Shown: positions 7,473 to 15,767, counted from the first letter of the stretch. The stretch is DNA of 64,000 nucleotides from Litorimonas sp947503715 (GCF_050271975.1 NZ_CP189850.1:1488001-1552000); one strand, 5' to 3'. The notes: generated by a model from the letters alone, not told the origin. Translations and numbers: made by a program.

Positions 7473-9104
7473 ATGAATGCTCATACGAAACCAGAAACAA
7501 ATATTCCCCGCCACCGTGTGCTGGCGAAAGTCTCTCACCCGAATGCGGGGGCTTATGCTGAAGTCCTGACGCCCGACGCGCTGCTCTTCCTCGCCGATCT
7601 CGAGCGCCGCTTTGGTCCGCAACGGAAAATCCTGTTGCAGAACCGCGAGCTCAATCAGGCCCGTTATGATGATGGCGAGTTACCGGCCCAACCGCTGGAA
7701 ACGCAGCACATCCGCAATTCCAATTGGGAAGTCGCGCCTTGTCCGAAAGCTCTCCAAGACCGTCGTGTTGAGATCACCGGTCCTGTTGACCGCAAGATGA
7801 TGATCAATGCGCTAAACTCCGGCGCGAAAATGTTTATGGCGGATTTCGAGGATGCGTCTTCGCCGACCTTTGATAATATGATGTCGGGTCAGCAGAATAT
7901 GTTCGATTATGCCCGCGACCAACTCTTCCTCCAGACGGAAAAGAAAAGCTACGCGCTGAATGAGGAGACGGCGACAATGCTCGTCCGTCCGCGCGGATGG
8001 CATCTGGAAGAGCGTCACATCACGGTTGACGGAAATCCGATGAGCGCCAGCCTTTGTGATTTCGGCCTGCATATTTTCCATAATGGGAAGAAATTGGCCG
8101 CGAGCGGAGAGGGGCCATTCTTCTACCTCCCCAAGATTGAGGACTACCGCGAAGCGCGTCTCTGGAATGATGTGTTTAATTACGCGCAGGCCGTGCTGGA
8201 TATTCCGAATGGCACTATCAAGTCGACGGTTCTGATTGAGACACTACCCGCGGCCTTTCAGATGGAGGAAATTCTCTACGTCTTGAAGAACCATATTACG
8301 GGTCTGAATTGCGGACGCTGGGATTATATATTCAGCTACATCAAAACGCTCCGTGCGCATCCGGAATACCTTCTGCCGGAACGGGCACAGGTTGGCATGG
8401 ATCGAGGATTTCTCTCGGCTTACGCAGAACGGCTGGTGCAAACCTGTCATCGTCGCCGCGCCCATGCGATGGGTGGTATGGCCGCGCAAATCCCCGTCAA
8501 AAATGACGAGGCCGCCAATGATGCCGCGTTTGAGAAAGTGCGTCAGGACAAGCTTCGCGAAGCCCGTCTGGGCCATGACGGCACATGGGTTGCGCATCCC
8601 GCGCTCGTCCCTGTCGCGATGGATGTTTTCAACGCAGCCATGCCGGCCAAGCACCAGATTCATAAGAAGCGCCAGAACCGGAATATATCTGACGCCGCCA
8701 TGCTCGCCCCGCATACGGGGACGATTACGGAAGCGGGCGTGCGATTAAATATTAATGTCGGCATTCGCTATATTGCGGCATGGCTCTGCGGGCGTGGGGC
8801 TGTGCCAATCCATAACCTCATGGAAGATGCGGCCACGGCCGAAATCTCCCGCACGCAGATCTGGCAATGGCTCCGTCACGGCGCGTCTGTCGAAATGGAA
8901 GGTGGGTTCAAGGAAACGATGTCCGACCGTCTCTATCAGCGTCTGTTGATCGAAGAGCGCAATGCCATTCGTGATGAAATCGGTGCTGTGGCTTTTGCGG
9001 CGGGGCGCTTCCCTGAAGCTTCTGACATCTTCGACGAAACCGCGACCGCGACCGAACTGCCAACTTTCCTCACCCTGCCTGCCTACGACATTCTGGAGAA
9101 ATAA
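7473..9104 (+). CDS. aceB: malate synthase A
   Basis: Condenses glyoxylate with acetyl-CoA to malate, the second step of the glyoxylate bypass. The 543-residue length fits the A isoform, which lacks the long insertion of malate synthase G. Family features seen include MFMADFEDASSPTFDNMM (about residues 125-142, acidic metal ligands), MLVRPRGWHLEE, IETLPAAFQMEEILYVLK, LNCGRWDYIFSYIK, and GGMAAQIPVKND near the catalytic region. AAAGGAG sits ahead of the ATG. The aceA start lies 1 bp after the aceB stop, so the pair forms an operon. This lets the cell grow on acetate, fatty acids or other C2 sources. Confidence 0.96.
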   Translation: MNAHTKPETNIPRHRVLAKVSHPNAGAYAEVLTPDALLFLADLERRFGPQRKILLQNRELNQARYDDGELPAQPLETQHIRNSNWEVAPCPKALQDRRVEITGPVDRKMMINALNSGAKMFMADFEDASSPTFDNMMSGQQNMFDYARDQLFLQTEKKSYALNEETATMLVRPRGWHLEERHITVDGNPMSASLCDFGLHIFHNGKKLAASGEGPFFYLPKIEDYREARLWNDVFNYAQAVLDIPNGTIKSTVLIETLPAAFQMEEILYVLKNHITGLNCGRWDYIFSYIKTLRAHPEYLLPERAQVGMDRGFLSAYAERLVQTCHRRRAHAMGGMAAQIPVKNDEAANDAAFEKVRQDKLREARLGHDGTWVAHPALVPVAMDVFNAAMPAKHQIHKKRQNRNISDAAMLAPHTGTITEAGVRLNINVGIRYIAAWLCGRGAVPIHNLMEDAATAEISRTQIWQWLRHGASVEMEGGFKETMSDRLYQRLLIEERNAIRDEIGAVAFAAGRFPEASDIFDETATATELPTFLTLPAYDILEK

Positions 9105-9105
9105 A

Positions 9106-10692
9106 ATGACATACAGCCAAACCCTAAATGAGCTTCAAACCCGCTACCCGAATGGGGCGCCTGCCGGGATTGATCTTGATGCGCTGGCGCAACTGAAGAC
9201 ACAAAATACGTTTGAGACCCATCTCGATATCGCTAAAGCTATGGCGACCGTCATGCGCCGCGATATGGCAGCCTACGATGCGGATACGTCGCAATTCACC
9301 CAGTCGCTGGGCTGCTGGTCCGGCTTTCACGCGCAACAGATGATGCGTGCGATCAAACGTCAGAAGGGCACGCTGGACCGCGCCTATGTCTACCTCTCCG
9401 GCTGGATGGTCGCAGGTCTGCGCAACCGTTTCGGTCATCTGCCGGATCAGTCCATGCATGAGAAAACATCGGTCGTGGATTTGATCCAAGAGATCTACAC
9501 ATCACTCCGTCAAGCGGACGAAGTCGATCTCAACGATCTGTTTAATGAGCTGAAAACGACGGATAACCGTGCAGCCGTCATCGCTAAAATCGACAGGTTC
9601 GAAACCTATGTCCGCCCGATCATCGCGGACATTGATGCAGGTTTTGGTAACGTCCACGCGACCTATCTCCTCGCCAAAGAGATGATCAAGGCGGGTGCGT
9701 GCTGCATCCAGATCGAAAATCAGGTCTCGGACGCCAAACAGTGCGGCCATCAGGACGGTAAGGTCACCGTCCCGCGCGAAGACTTCATCGAAAAACTCCG
9801 CGCTGTGCGCATGGCGTTTGAAGAACTCGGCGTCCATGACGGTGTGATTGTTGCGCGGACAGACTCGCTCGGCGCGGGCCTGACACAGAAAATCCCGGTC
9901 AGCCGCGAAGCGGGCGACCAAGCGGCGGAATATACGAAATGGTTGGAAACGGAACCTGTGTCTGAACTACGTCAGCTCTCTGAAGGCGAGATTGCCATTC
10001 AATTGAACGGTCAACTTGTTAAGCCGAAACGTCTGCCGAACGGTCTTTACAAATTCCGCGCGGAGACGGGCGAAGACCGTGTTGTCGAGGACTGCATCGC
10101 GTCATTGAACGAGGGTGGGGCTGACCTACTCTGGATTGAGACGGCCACACCCAATGTGGCGCAAATCGCCAATATGGTGAACCGGATTAAAGAGAAAGCG
10201 CCTCACGCCAAGCTGACTTATAATAACTCGCCGTCCTTTAACTGGACGCTCAACCTGCGCAAACAGGTGCGGGAAGACTGGATTGCGGAGGGTCGCATCA
10301 AGGCCGAGGATTATGACGAAGCCCGTTTGATGTCTGCCGCCTATGATGAAGACGCGCTGGGGATTGAGGCCGACCGTCGTCTACAAGCGTTCCAGACCGA
10401 CATCGCGCGTGAAGCGGGGGTCTTCCATAATCTCATAACCCTGCCGACATTCCACGGCACGGCCAAAGTGATGAACGACCTGTCCGAAGGCTATTTCGGC
10501 GAGCAGAAAATGTTGGCTTACGTTAAGGAAATCCAACGCGAGGAAATCCGTCGCAACGTGTCTGCCGTCCGTCATCAGCACGAGGTTGGCTCGGACCTCG
10601 GCGATACGTTCAAGGAAATGACGGGCGGTGACCGCGCCCTAAAAGCCGGTGGCGAGCATAATACGATGAATCAATTTGCCGACGTTGCCTGA
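9106..10692 (+). CDS. aceA: isocitrate lyase
   Basis: Cleaves isocitrate to succinate and glyoxylate. The start is the ATG at 9106, one base after the aceB stop, with GGAG inside the end of aceB as ribosome site; an upstream in-frame ATG at 8962 lies wholly within aceB and is rejected. The product is 528 residues, the size of the larger Pseudomonas-type enzyme. The active-site motif reads KQCGHQDGKV with catalytic Cys at about residue 213; PIIADIDAGFGN supplies metal-binding acids; WIETATPN and LTYNNSPSFNW match late family blocks. A structured 3' region and a terminator follow. Confidence 0.97.
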   Translation: MTYSQTLNELQTRYPNGAPAGIDLDALAQLKTQNTFETHLDIAKAMATVMRRDMAAYDADTSQFTQSLGCWSGFHAQQMMRAIKRQKGTLDRAYVYLSGWMVAGLRNRFGHLPDQSMHEKTSVVDLIQEIYTSLRQADEVDLNDLFNELKTTDNRAAVIAKIDRFETYVRPIIADIDAGFGNVHATYLLAKEMIKAGACCIQIENQVSDAKQCGHQDGKVTVPREDFIEKLRAVRMAFEELGVHDGVIVARTDSLGAGLTQKIPVSREAGDQAAEYTKWLETEPVSELRQLSEGEIAIQLNGQLVKPKRLPNGLYKFRAETGEDRVVEDCIASLNEGGADLLWIETATPNVAQIANMVNRIKEKAPHAKLTYNNSPSFNWTLNLRKQVREDWIAEGRIKAEDYDEARLMSAAYDEDALGIEADRRLQAFQTDIAREAGVFHNLITLPTFHGTAKVMNDLSEGYFGEQKMLAYVKEIQREEIRRNVSAVRHQHEVGSDLGDTFKEMTGGDRALKAGGEHNTMNQFADVA

Positions 10693-10706
10693 GGCGATGA
10701 GGTGCT

Positions 10707-10745
10707 AGTTTGCCGACGTCGCGTAGATGACGCGGAGGTCAAACT
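10707..10745 (+). other. stem-loop in the aceA 3' region
   Basis: AGTTTG (10707-10712) pairs with CAAACT (10740-10745), and inside it CGCGT (10720-10724) pairs with ACGCG (10730-10734) around a 5-nt loop. The hairpin lies between the aceA stop and the terminator. It may be an mRNA 3'-end stability element or part of a 3'-derived small RNA. Confidence 0.35.
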
Positions 10746-10796
10746 GTTGACGTAGCCCAAGACTGCGCAATGTTTGGTGACTGGGGTTCTAGCCCT

Positions 10797-10826
10797 AAGC
10801 CGTCCTCATCTGAGGGCGGCTTTTTC
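10797..10826 (+). terminator. rho-independent terminator of aceBA
   Basis: AAGCCGTCCTCA, a 2-nt loop, then TGAGGGCGGCTT form a 12-bp stem with one G-T pair, followed by a run of T at 10821-10825. It closes the glyoxylate operon before arsC. Confidence 0.85.
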
Positions 10827-10869
10827 ATGCGCTGTAGACAGAGATGCTTCAACCTGAGTATGAGGCCTC

Positions 10870-11292
10870 ATGATCGTTATTCATCACAATCCGGCCTGCG
10901 GCACGTCGCGCAATGTTCTCGCCCTCATAGAGGCCAGCGGGGAGCCTCATGTAGTGATTGATTACCTGAGCGAAGGCTGGACACGACCACAGCTCCTCGC
11001 ACTCTTCGCCGCCGCGGACCTGACCCCGCGTAAGGCTTTGCGAGAAACAAAATCCCCAGCGAAAGAATTGGGCCTTTTGCAAGACGGAATTGATGACGAA
11101 ACATTGCTCTCCGCCATGTTGGAACATCCCGTCCTCGTGAACCGCCCAATCGTCTGCTGCCCGAAAGGCGTCCGCCTCTGCCGCCCAAGTGAGGCTGTTC
11201 TCGACCTCTTGGAGACATTACCAGACGGACCATTCTATAAGGAAGATGGCGGCTGCATCATAAATCCAGATGGCACGCGACATGTCGGATGA
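10870..11292 (+). CDS. arsC: arsenate reductase, glutaredoxin-coupled ArsC
   Basis: Reduces arsenate to arsenite. The 140-residue product carries the ArsC active-site loop HNPACGTSRN, with the catalytic Cys near residue 10, and the family's arginine pocket in LVNRPIV and RLCRPSEAVLDLL. Length and motifs fit the glutathione/glutaredoxin-dependent R773-type family. Its 3' end overlaps arsH, so the two are one unit. No ArsR repressor or arsenite exporter lies nearby. Confidence 0.93.
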   Translation: MIVIHHNPACGTSRNVLALIEASGEPHVVIDYLSEGWTRPQLLALFAAADLTPRKALRETKSPAKELGLLQDGIDDETLLSAMLEHPVLVNRPIVCCPKGVRLCRPSEAVLDLLETLPDGPFYKEDGGCIINPDGTRHVG

Positions 11293-12010
11293 TTGTCCTG
11301 CGCTGGATGAGGGCAGTCTAAAGGTTATCAATCGGGCGGCTTTACTGACGCCAAGCCTGTCAGATCATAAACCGCGTATTCTCCTTCTACACGGCTCCCT
11401 AAGAGAGCGGTCCTTTTCCCGTCTGATGAATGAGGAGGCGGCGCGTATTCTGCAAAAGCTAGGCTGCGAGACCCGGGTTTTCGACCCGAGCGGATTGCCG
11501 CTCCCCGATGATGACCGTGCGAATGAACATGGTGTGGATCATCCGAAGGTCGTGGAATTGCGGGAGGCTGTCATGTGGTCGGAGGGTATGGTCTGGTGTT
11601 CACCCGAACGTCACGGCGCCATGACGGGGATCATGAAATCTCAAATCGACTGGATACCCCTCGCGCCTATTGGAGGCGTGCGGCCTACACAGGGAAAGAC
11701 ATTAGCTGTCATGCAAATTTGTGGTGGATCGCAGAGTTTTAATACGGTCAATCAATTGAGAATACTGGGCCGTTGGATGCGCCTGATTACGATTCCGAAC
11801 CAGTCCTCTGTCGCCAAAGCGTGGAATGAATTCGATGAAGCGGGACGGATGAAACCGTCGCCTTACTATAACCGCATGGTGGATGTGATGGAGGAATTGA
11901 CAAAGTTTACACTACTGACACGCGACCGCGCCGCCTATCTGGTGGACCGCTATAGCGAGCGTGTCGAAACCCGTGAACAATTATCTAGACGCGTCAATCA
12001 GGCAAAATAA
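11282..12010 (+). CDS. arsH: ArsH-type NADPH-dependent flavin reductase
   Basis: ArsH is a flavodoxin-like FMN protein that in other bacteria oxidises trivalent organoarsenicals or reduces quinones using NADPH. Visible features are the phosphate loop LLHGSLRERSFSRLMNEEA (the GSxRxxSxS type), MVWCSPERHGAMTGIMKSQIDWIPL (FMN-binding region) and AVMQICGGSQSFNTVNQLR. The length (242 residues) is normal. The ATG at 11282 gives an 11-bp overlap with arsC; an ATG at 11270 in the same frame adds four residues. It probably completes an arsenic or quinone detoxification pair with ArsC. Confidence 0.93.
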   Translation: MSDDCPALDEGSLKVINRAALLTPSLSDHKPRILLLHGSLRERSFSRLMNEEAARILQKLGCETRVFDPSGLPLPDDDRANEHGVDHPKVVELREAVMWSEGMVWCSPERHGAMTGIMKSQIDWIPLAPIGGVRPTQGKTLAVMQICGGSQSFNTVNQLRILGRWMRLITIPNQSSVAKAWNEFDEAGRMKPSPYYNRMVDVMEELTKFTLLTRDRAAYLVDRYSERVETREQLSRRVNQAK

Positions 12011-12063
12011 AAGCCGCTCCTCTCGGAACGGCCCCCCACATCGCTTAGGCGGTGAGATAAATC

Positions 12064-12336
12064 TTAGCGGTATTGTTGCACGCGCGTTGTGCGAAGTCCG
12101 GCAATGCCGTGGCTTTCGATACTACGTTGCCAAGCCATAAACTCTTCAGCCGAAAGGCCGTAACGTTCCAGCGCGCCATCCAGTGTCAGTAATCCACCCC
12201 GTACGGCGGCGACGACTTCAGCTTTACGGCGGATGACCCACCGAACTGTATTGGGTTTGGGGAGGTCAGCCAATGTGAGGGGCGTACCTTCGGGGCCGAT
12301 GACGACGTTTTCGCGTTTGATCTTGCGGTCTTGCAT
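12064..12336 (-). CDS. sciP: SciP, CtrA inhibitory protein (DUF1153)
   Basis: The 90-residue product matches the SciP/DUF1153 family along its length: VIGPEGTPLTLADLP, then NTVRWVIRRKAEVVAAVRGG, a helix-turn-helix part (LERYGLSAEEFMAWQR), and the C-terminal GLRTTRVQQYR. In Caulobacter crescentus SciP accumulates in G1 and blocks CtrA-activated transcription. The upstream intergenic region holds six GAnTC sites and a TTAA-N7-TTAC element, consistent with CcrM- and CtrA-linked timing. SciP supports placing the organism in an alphaproteobacterial lineage with a CtrA cell-cycle circuit. Confidence 0.95.
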   Translation of the reverse strand: MQDRKIKRENVVIGPEGTPLTLADLPKPNTVRWVIRRKAEVVAAVRGGLLTLDGALERYGLSAEEFMAWQRSIESHGIAGLRTTRVQQYR

Positions 12337-12473
12337 TCTCTTGTGCCTGTTTTGTGATCCGCCCCACTGCGAACCTGTTTCTCGTTGACTTCATTCGTAG
12401 GGGTGAACACCTAAAGAAAACTTAAGGAGGTCCTCAAAAATCGTTAAGAAACAATCGTTTACGAAGGTTAACG

Positions 12474-12637
12474 GAATCAGGTTTATCGTTAATAATGGTT
12501 TACACGACTCGCCACCGAATTGATTCTATTGAGTCTTTTGTCGCGGCCCACACACAGTGCCTGTCTCGACTTGAAACAGACTCGCCCCTATATGGCCCCT
12601 GAACTTTTCGAAGATTTGTTGAAAAAAATTTAGAATC
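12474..12637. promoter_or_regulatory. cluster of GAnTC methylation sites and a CtrA-like element between sciP and mnmA
   Basis: The 302-bp region between sciP (start 12336) and mnmA (start 12639) has GAnTC sites at 12474, 12506, 12522, 12531, 12579 and 12633. One site per 256 bp is expected by chance. TTAA (12489-12492), seven bases, then TTAC (12500-12503) is one base away from the CtrA consensus TTAA-N7-TTAA. CcrM methylates GAnTC in this bacterial group. Role in sciP timing is inferred. AT-rich tracts with further TTAA words at 12421-12492 look like the sciP promoter zone. Confidence 0.55.
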
Positions 12638-12638
12638 C

Positions 12639-13793
12639 ATGGCCGAAACGCAAATAAAACAGAAAAATTCGCTCGGATTTACGAAATCTGAGGCCGAAAC
12701 ACGTGTTGTTGTCGCGATGAGTGGCGGCGTGGATTCCTCCGTTTGCGCAGCCATGCTCGCGAAAGAGGGCTATGACGTTATCGGCGTCACACTCCAACTC
12801 TACGATCACGGCGCAGCGATCAAGAAAGCGAAAGCCTGCTGCGCGGGTCAGGACATCTATGATGCCAAGCGTGTTGCAGAGGAAATGGGGTTCCCGCATT
12901 ACGTTCTCGATTACGAGAGTAATTTCCGTGAAAAAGTCATTGAAGACTTTGCTGACACGTATCTCAAGGGTTCAACACCCATTCCCTGCGTACGCTGTAA
13001 CCAGACGGTGAAATTTGTGGACCTCCTGCAGGTCGCGCGAGACCTCGGCGCCGACTGCATGGCGACGGGACATTATATCAAACGGGTCGAGGGTCCGAAT
13101 GGGCCGGAACTCCACCGTGCGCATGATGGGGGCAAGGACCAGTCCTATTTCTTGTTCACGACGACGCCGGAACAGCTTGATTTCCTGCGCTTCCCGCTGG
13201 GACATCTGGATAAGTCCGAGACGCGGGAGATGGCCGTAGAGATGGGTCTGAATGTCGCCGCCAAGCCGGACAGTCAGGATATCTGCTTTGTGCCGACCGG
13301 AAAATATACGGACGTGATTGAGAAGATCAGACCTCATGCCGCGCAGCCCGGAGACATTGTGCACATGGATGGGCGTGTGCTGGGCCGGCATCGCGGCGTC
13401 ATGTATTACACGATTGGTCAGCGGCGCGGTCTTGGCCTTGGGGATGATACTGGGACGGAGCCCTTATTTGTCGTCGGGATTGAGGCTGATAAGGGACAGG
13501 TCGTCGTCGGGCCGCGCTCCGCGCTGGAACGCGATACGCTGTGGCTGGAAGAGATCAACTGGCTGGGTGAGGGCGTGTTTGGCGCGCATCTGGACGGACA
13601 GGCTATCCGCGTGAAGGTCCGCTCCACGCGTCCGCCTACACCTGCGCACCTAAAGCTTATCGGTAATGAAATGACAGTTGTGCTGGATGAACCGGATATT
13701 GGACTGTCGCCGGGACAGGCCTGCGTTTTTTATGAAGACCGCAATGATGCGGCGCGAACACTTGGCGGAGGCTGGATTACCAAGACGAGGTAA
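12639..13793 (+). CDS. mnmA: tRNA 2-thiouridine(34) synthase MnmA
   Basis: Catalyses 2-thiolation of wobble uridine 34 in Lys, Glu and Gln tRNAs. The PP-loop ATP motif is VAMSGGVDSSVCAAML (about residues 27-42). The catalytic cysteine pair is present: PIPCVRCNQTVKF near residue 110 and DSQDICFVPTGKY near 210. GRHRGVMYYTIGQRRGLGLG belongs to the tRNA-binding central domain. The length (384 residues) is usual. The ATG at 12639 is followed by about 20 hydrophilic residues before the conserved domain. An 8-bp hairpin follows the stop codon. Confidence 0.96.
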   Translation: MAETQIKQKNSLGFTKSEAETRVVVAMSGGVDSSVCAAMLAKEGYDVIGVTLQLYDHGAAIKKAKACCAGQDIYDAKRVAEEMGFPHYVLDYESNFREKVIEDFADTYLKGSTPIPCVRCNQTVKFVDLLQVARDLGADCMATGHYIKRVEGPNGPELHRAHDGGKDQSYFLFTTTPEQLDFLRFPLGHLDKSETREMAVEMGLNVAAKPDSQDICFVPTGKYTDVIEKIRPHAAQPGDIVHMDGRVLGRHRGVMYYTIGQRRGLGLGDDTGTEPLFVVGIEADKGQVVVGPRSALERDTLWLEEINWLGEGVFGAHLDGQAIRVKVRSTRPPTPAHLKLIGNEMTVVLDEPDIGLSPGQACVFYEDRNDAARTLGGGWITKTR

Positions 13794-13800
13794 TTGGATT

Positions 13801-13822
13801 ACAAGACCTTCACTGGTCTTGT
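13801..13822 (+). terminator. hairpin after mnmA, possible weak terminator
   Basis: ACAAGACC (13801-13808), six bases, and GGTCTTGT (13815-13822) form a perfect 8-bp stem. No T-run follows, so it may be an mRNA 3'-end stabiliser or a rho-dependent stop rather than an intrinsic terminator. Confidence 0.4.
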
Positions 13823-13872
13823 CAGCGCGACTGCCCTACCTTTCCATTCCATTATAAAGAAAGGAATTTATC

Positions 13873-14073
13873 ATGGCCGTTATGAAAACAATCGAAGTGC
13901 TGAGCGATAGTACGAAATCATTTGAAGACGCTGTACAGAACGCCGTCACGCGTACAGCAAAAACTGTTAAGAATATCAAATCCGCCTATATCAACGAGAT
14001 GTCGACACAAATTGATGATGACAAAATTGCGAAATATCGCGTGAATGTGAAGATCACATTCCAAGTCGACTAA
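13873..14073 (+). CDS. dodecin family flavin-binding protein
   Basis: The 66-residue product fits the dodecin family: KTIEVLSDSTKSFEDAVQNA, TAKTVKNIKSAYINE and the last strand YRVNVKITFQVD. Dodecins assemble as hollow dodecamers that store or buffer riboflavin, FMN or CoA. GAAAGGA lies just upstream of the start. An intrinsic terminator follows the gene, so it is probably a single transcription unit. Confidence 0.92.
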   Translation: MAVMKTIEVLSDSTKSFEDAVQNAVTRTAKTVKNIKSAYINEMSTQIDDDKIAKYRVNVKITFQVD

Positions 14074-14098
14074 GCCTCATCACTTGAAAACGATTTTG

Positions 14099-14130
14099 GG
14101 ACTGCCACGTAAAAAGGGCAGTCCTTTTTT
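14099..14130 (+). terminator. rho-independent terminator of the dodecin gene
   Basis: GGACTGCC (14099-14106), a 10-nt loop, GGCAGTCC (14117-14124) and six T residues (14125-14130). Confidence 0.85.
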
Positions 14131-14142
14131 ATGGAGCCAACC

Positions 14143-14328
14143 ATGAATGATACAACAACCTTTATTATCGTCGGCGTTCTTGCCATAATCTTTGTGTTTT
14201 TATTTATAAAATCCAGCGGTTCGCAGTCGCTGACAAAACAGAAGAAAGCAGAAGTTGAACGCAAACGCGCGGTCTTGGCGGCGAAACGTCGGGCAGAAGC
14301 GGAAGCGGCTAAGTCCAAGACAGATTGA
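14143..14328 (+). CDS. small single-pass membrane protein with basic helical tail (61 aa)
   Basis: I chose the ATG at 14143 because GGAG lies six bases before it; an in-frame ATG at 14131 inside the terminator tail would add four residues. The product has one hydrophobic helix (about residues 6-23: FIIVGVLAIIFVFLFI) and a Lys/Arg/Glu/Ala-rich, probably helical tail (KKAEVERKRAVLAAKRRAEA). No family is recognised. It precedes a second protein of the same build and the thiolase gene in the same direction. Confidence 0.6.
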   Translation: MNDTTTFIIVGVLAIIFVFLFIKSSGSQSLTKQKKAEVERKRAVLAAKRRAEAEAAKSKTD

Positions 14329-14391
14329 TATTCTAAAGTCGAACTATTTTGGCGGCTTTGCAGATGCGGGTCTGCATGGTAACGCTCGCAA

Positions 14392-14577
14392 ATGCTGATG
14401 TTCATCGTAATTTTTGGCGTCGGCCTGCTCATTGCGGGCATTTACAAAGTCATGGATAACGGGAAGGCCCGCAACGCCAAACTCGACCGTGTTCAAAGAA
14501 AAATTGCGCAACTCGATGCCGAACAGGCCGCGCGTGATAAAGAAATGCCCAATAGCGATACGAAAGACTCCTCATGA
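14392..14577 (+). CDS. small single-pass membrane protein, PspB-like build (61 aa)
   Basis: The product has an N-terminal membrane helix (MLMFIVIFGVGLLIAGIY) and a charged tail likely to form a coiled coil (KLDRVQRKIAQLDAEQAARD). This build is like phage-shock protein B, but similarity cannot be proven by eye. The stop overlaps the thiolase start by 4 bp (ATGA), so the two are translationally coupled. A second ATG two codons in (14398) is an alternative start. A small inverted repeat, TGCAGA/TCTGCA (14359-14376), lies just upstream. Confidence 0.6.
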   Translation: MLMFIVIFGVGLLIAGIYKVMDNGKARNAKLDRVQRKIAQLDAEQAARDKEMPNSDTKDSS

Positions 14578-15764
14578 CCACATCCAATCCTGACGCCGTT
14601 GTTATTGTCGGCCTCGCCCGCACGCCGATGGGCGCGTTCCAAGGCGCGTTCTCTTCTATGACCGCACCTGAATTGGGTTCTGCCGCCATCAAGGCGGCCA
14701 TGGTTGAGGCAAAGGTTGACGGCGACAACATTGACCAAGTCCTAATGGGCTGCGTCTTGCCCGCCGGACAAGGCCAAGCGCCTGCGCGTCAAGCAGCTTT
14801 GGGCGCTGACTTGCCAATGTCAGCGGAAGCGACAACCGTGAATAAGATGTGCGGTTCCGGCATGCAGGCCGCAATAATGGCGCATGATGCCATCAAAGCA
14901 GGCTCTGTTAATATTGCCGTGGCGGGCGGTATGGAGAGCATGACGAACGCGCCATACCTCCTTCCAAAAGCGCGGGGCGGCATGCGCATGGGTAACCAGC
15001 AGGTTGTCGATTCCATGATGCATGATGGTTTGACGGATGCCTATGCGGGCGGCGCTATGGGCGTCTTTGCCGATATGATTGCGGGTGAATATCAGTTTAC
15101 GCGCGAGCAACAGGATGCCTACGCCATTGAGTCCGTCCGCCGCGCGCAAGCCGCCGAAACAGAGGGTAAATTTGATCGCGAGTTGACCTCTGTGACGGTG
15201 AAGGGTCGCAAGGGCGATACGGTTGTCGAGAAAGACGAGGGGCCATCCAATGCCCGCCCGGAGAAAATCCCAACCCTGCGTCCTGTCTTTAACAAAGAAG
15301 GCACCGTTACCGCCGCCAATGCCAGCTCTATTAATGACGGTGCGGCCGCGCTGGTTTTGATGCGCAAGTCGCAAGCGGAAGAGGGCGGACATAAAGTCCT
15401 CGCCGAAATCGTCTCTCACGCCGCGCACGCGCATGAACCTGCCTATTTTACAACGGCCCCCGTCCACGCGATCAAAAAAGCACTAAAACGCGCGCAGTGG
15501 GATGCGGCAGATGTTGATCTTTGGGAAATCAACGAAGCCTTCGCCGTCGTCCCCATGATTGCCATGCAGGAGCTCGGCCTCGACCATGACATCGTGAATG
15601 TGAATGGCGGCGGTTGCGTTCTCGGCCATCCCATCGGTGCCTCAGGTGCACGGATAATGGCAACGCTAATTGCGGAGATGGAAAAGCGTGACGCGAAGAC
15701 TGGCGTTGCAAGTCTTTGTATTGGCGGCGGCGAAGCGACAGCGGTTTGTTTGCGGCGGGACTGA
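14574..15764 (+). CDS. acetyl-CoA C-acetyltransferase / thiolase
   Basis: Thiolase family enzyme that joins or cleaves acyl-CoA with acetyl-CoA. The nucleophile Cys93 is in NKMCGSGMQAA. Other active-site blocks are NEAF (INEAFAVVPM), the histidine in GHPIGASGAR and the second cysteine in CIGGGEATA near the C-terminus. The 396-residue length fits biosynthetic (AtoB/PhaA) thiolases. It starts within the stop of the small membrane protein gene. Its exact pathway (acetoacetyl-CoA formation, polyhydroxyalkanoate or beta-oxidation) is not shown by the neighbours. Confidence 0.93.
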   Translation: MTTSNPDAVVIVGLARTPMGAFQGAFSSMTAPELGSAAIKAAMVEAKVDGDNIDQVLMGCVLPAGQGQAPARQAALGADLPMSAEATTVNKMCGSGMQAAIMAHDAIKAGSVNIAVAGGMESMTNAPYLLPKARGGMRMGNQQVVDSMMHDGLTDAYAGGAMGVFADMIAGEYQFTREQQDAYAIESVRRAQAAETEGKFDRELTSVTVKGRKGDTVVEKDEGPSNARPEKIPTLRPVFNKEGTVTAANASSINDGAAALVLMRKSQAEEGGHKVLAEIVSHAAHAHEPAYFTTAPVHAIKKALKRAQWDAADVDLWEINEAFAVVPMIAMQELGLDHDIVNVNGGGCVLGHPIGASGARIMATLIAEMEKRDAKTGVASLCIGGGEATAVCLRRD

Positions 15765-15767
15765 CTT

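Noticed and set aside
8962..9105. Upstream start for isocitrate lyase
   Set aside because: The added 48 codons lie inside aceB and do not resemble the enzyme; the ATG at 9106 has a ribosome site and the known N-terminus.
12008..12040. Terminator after arsH (CCGCTCC / GGAACGG)
   Set aside because: The stem has a mismatch and no T-run follows.
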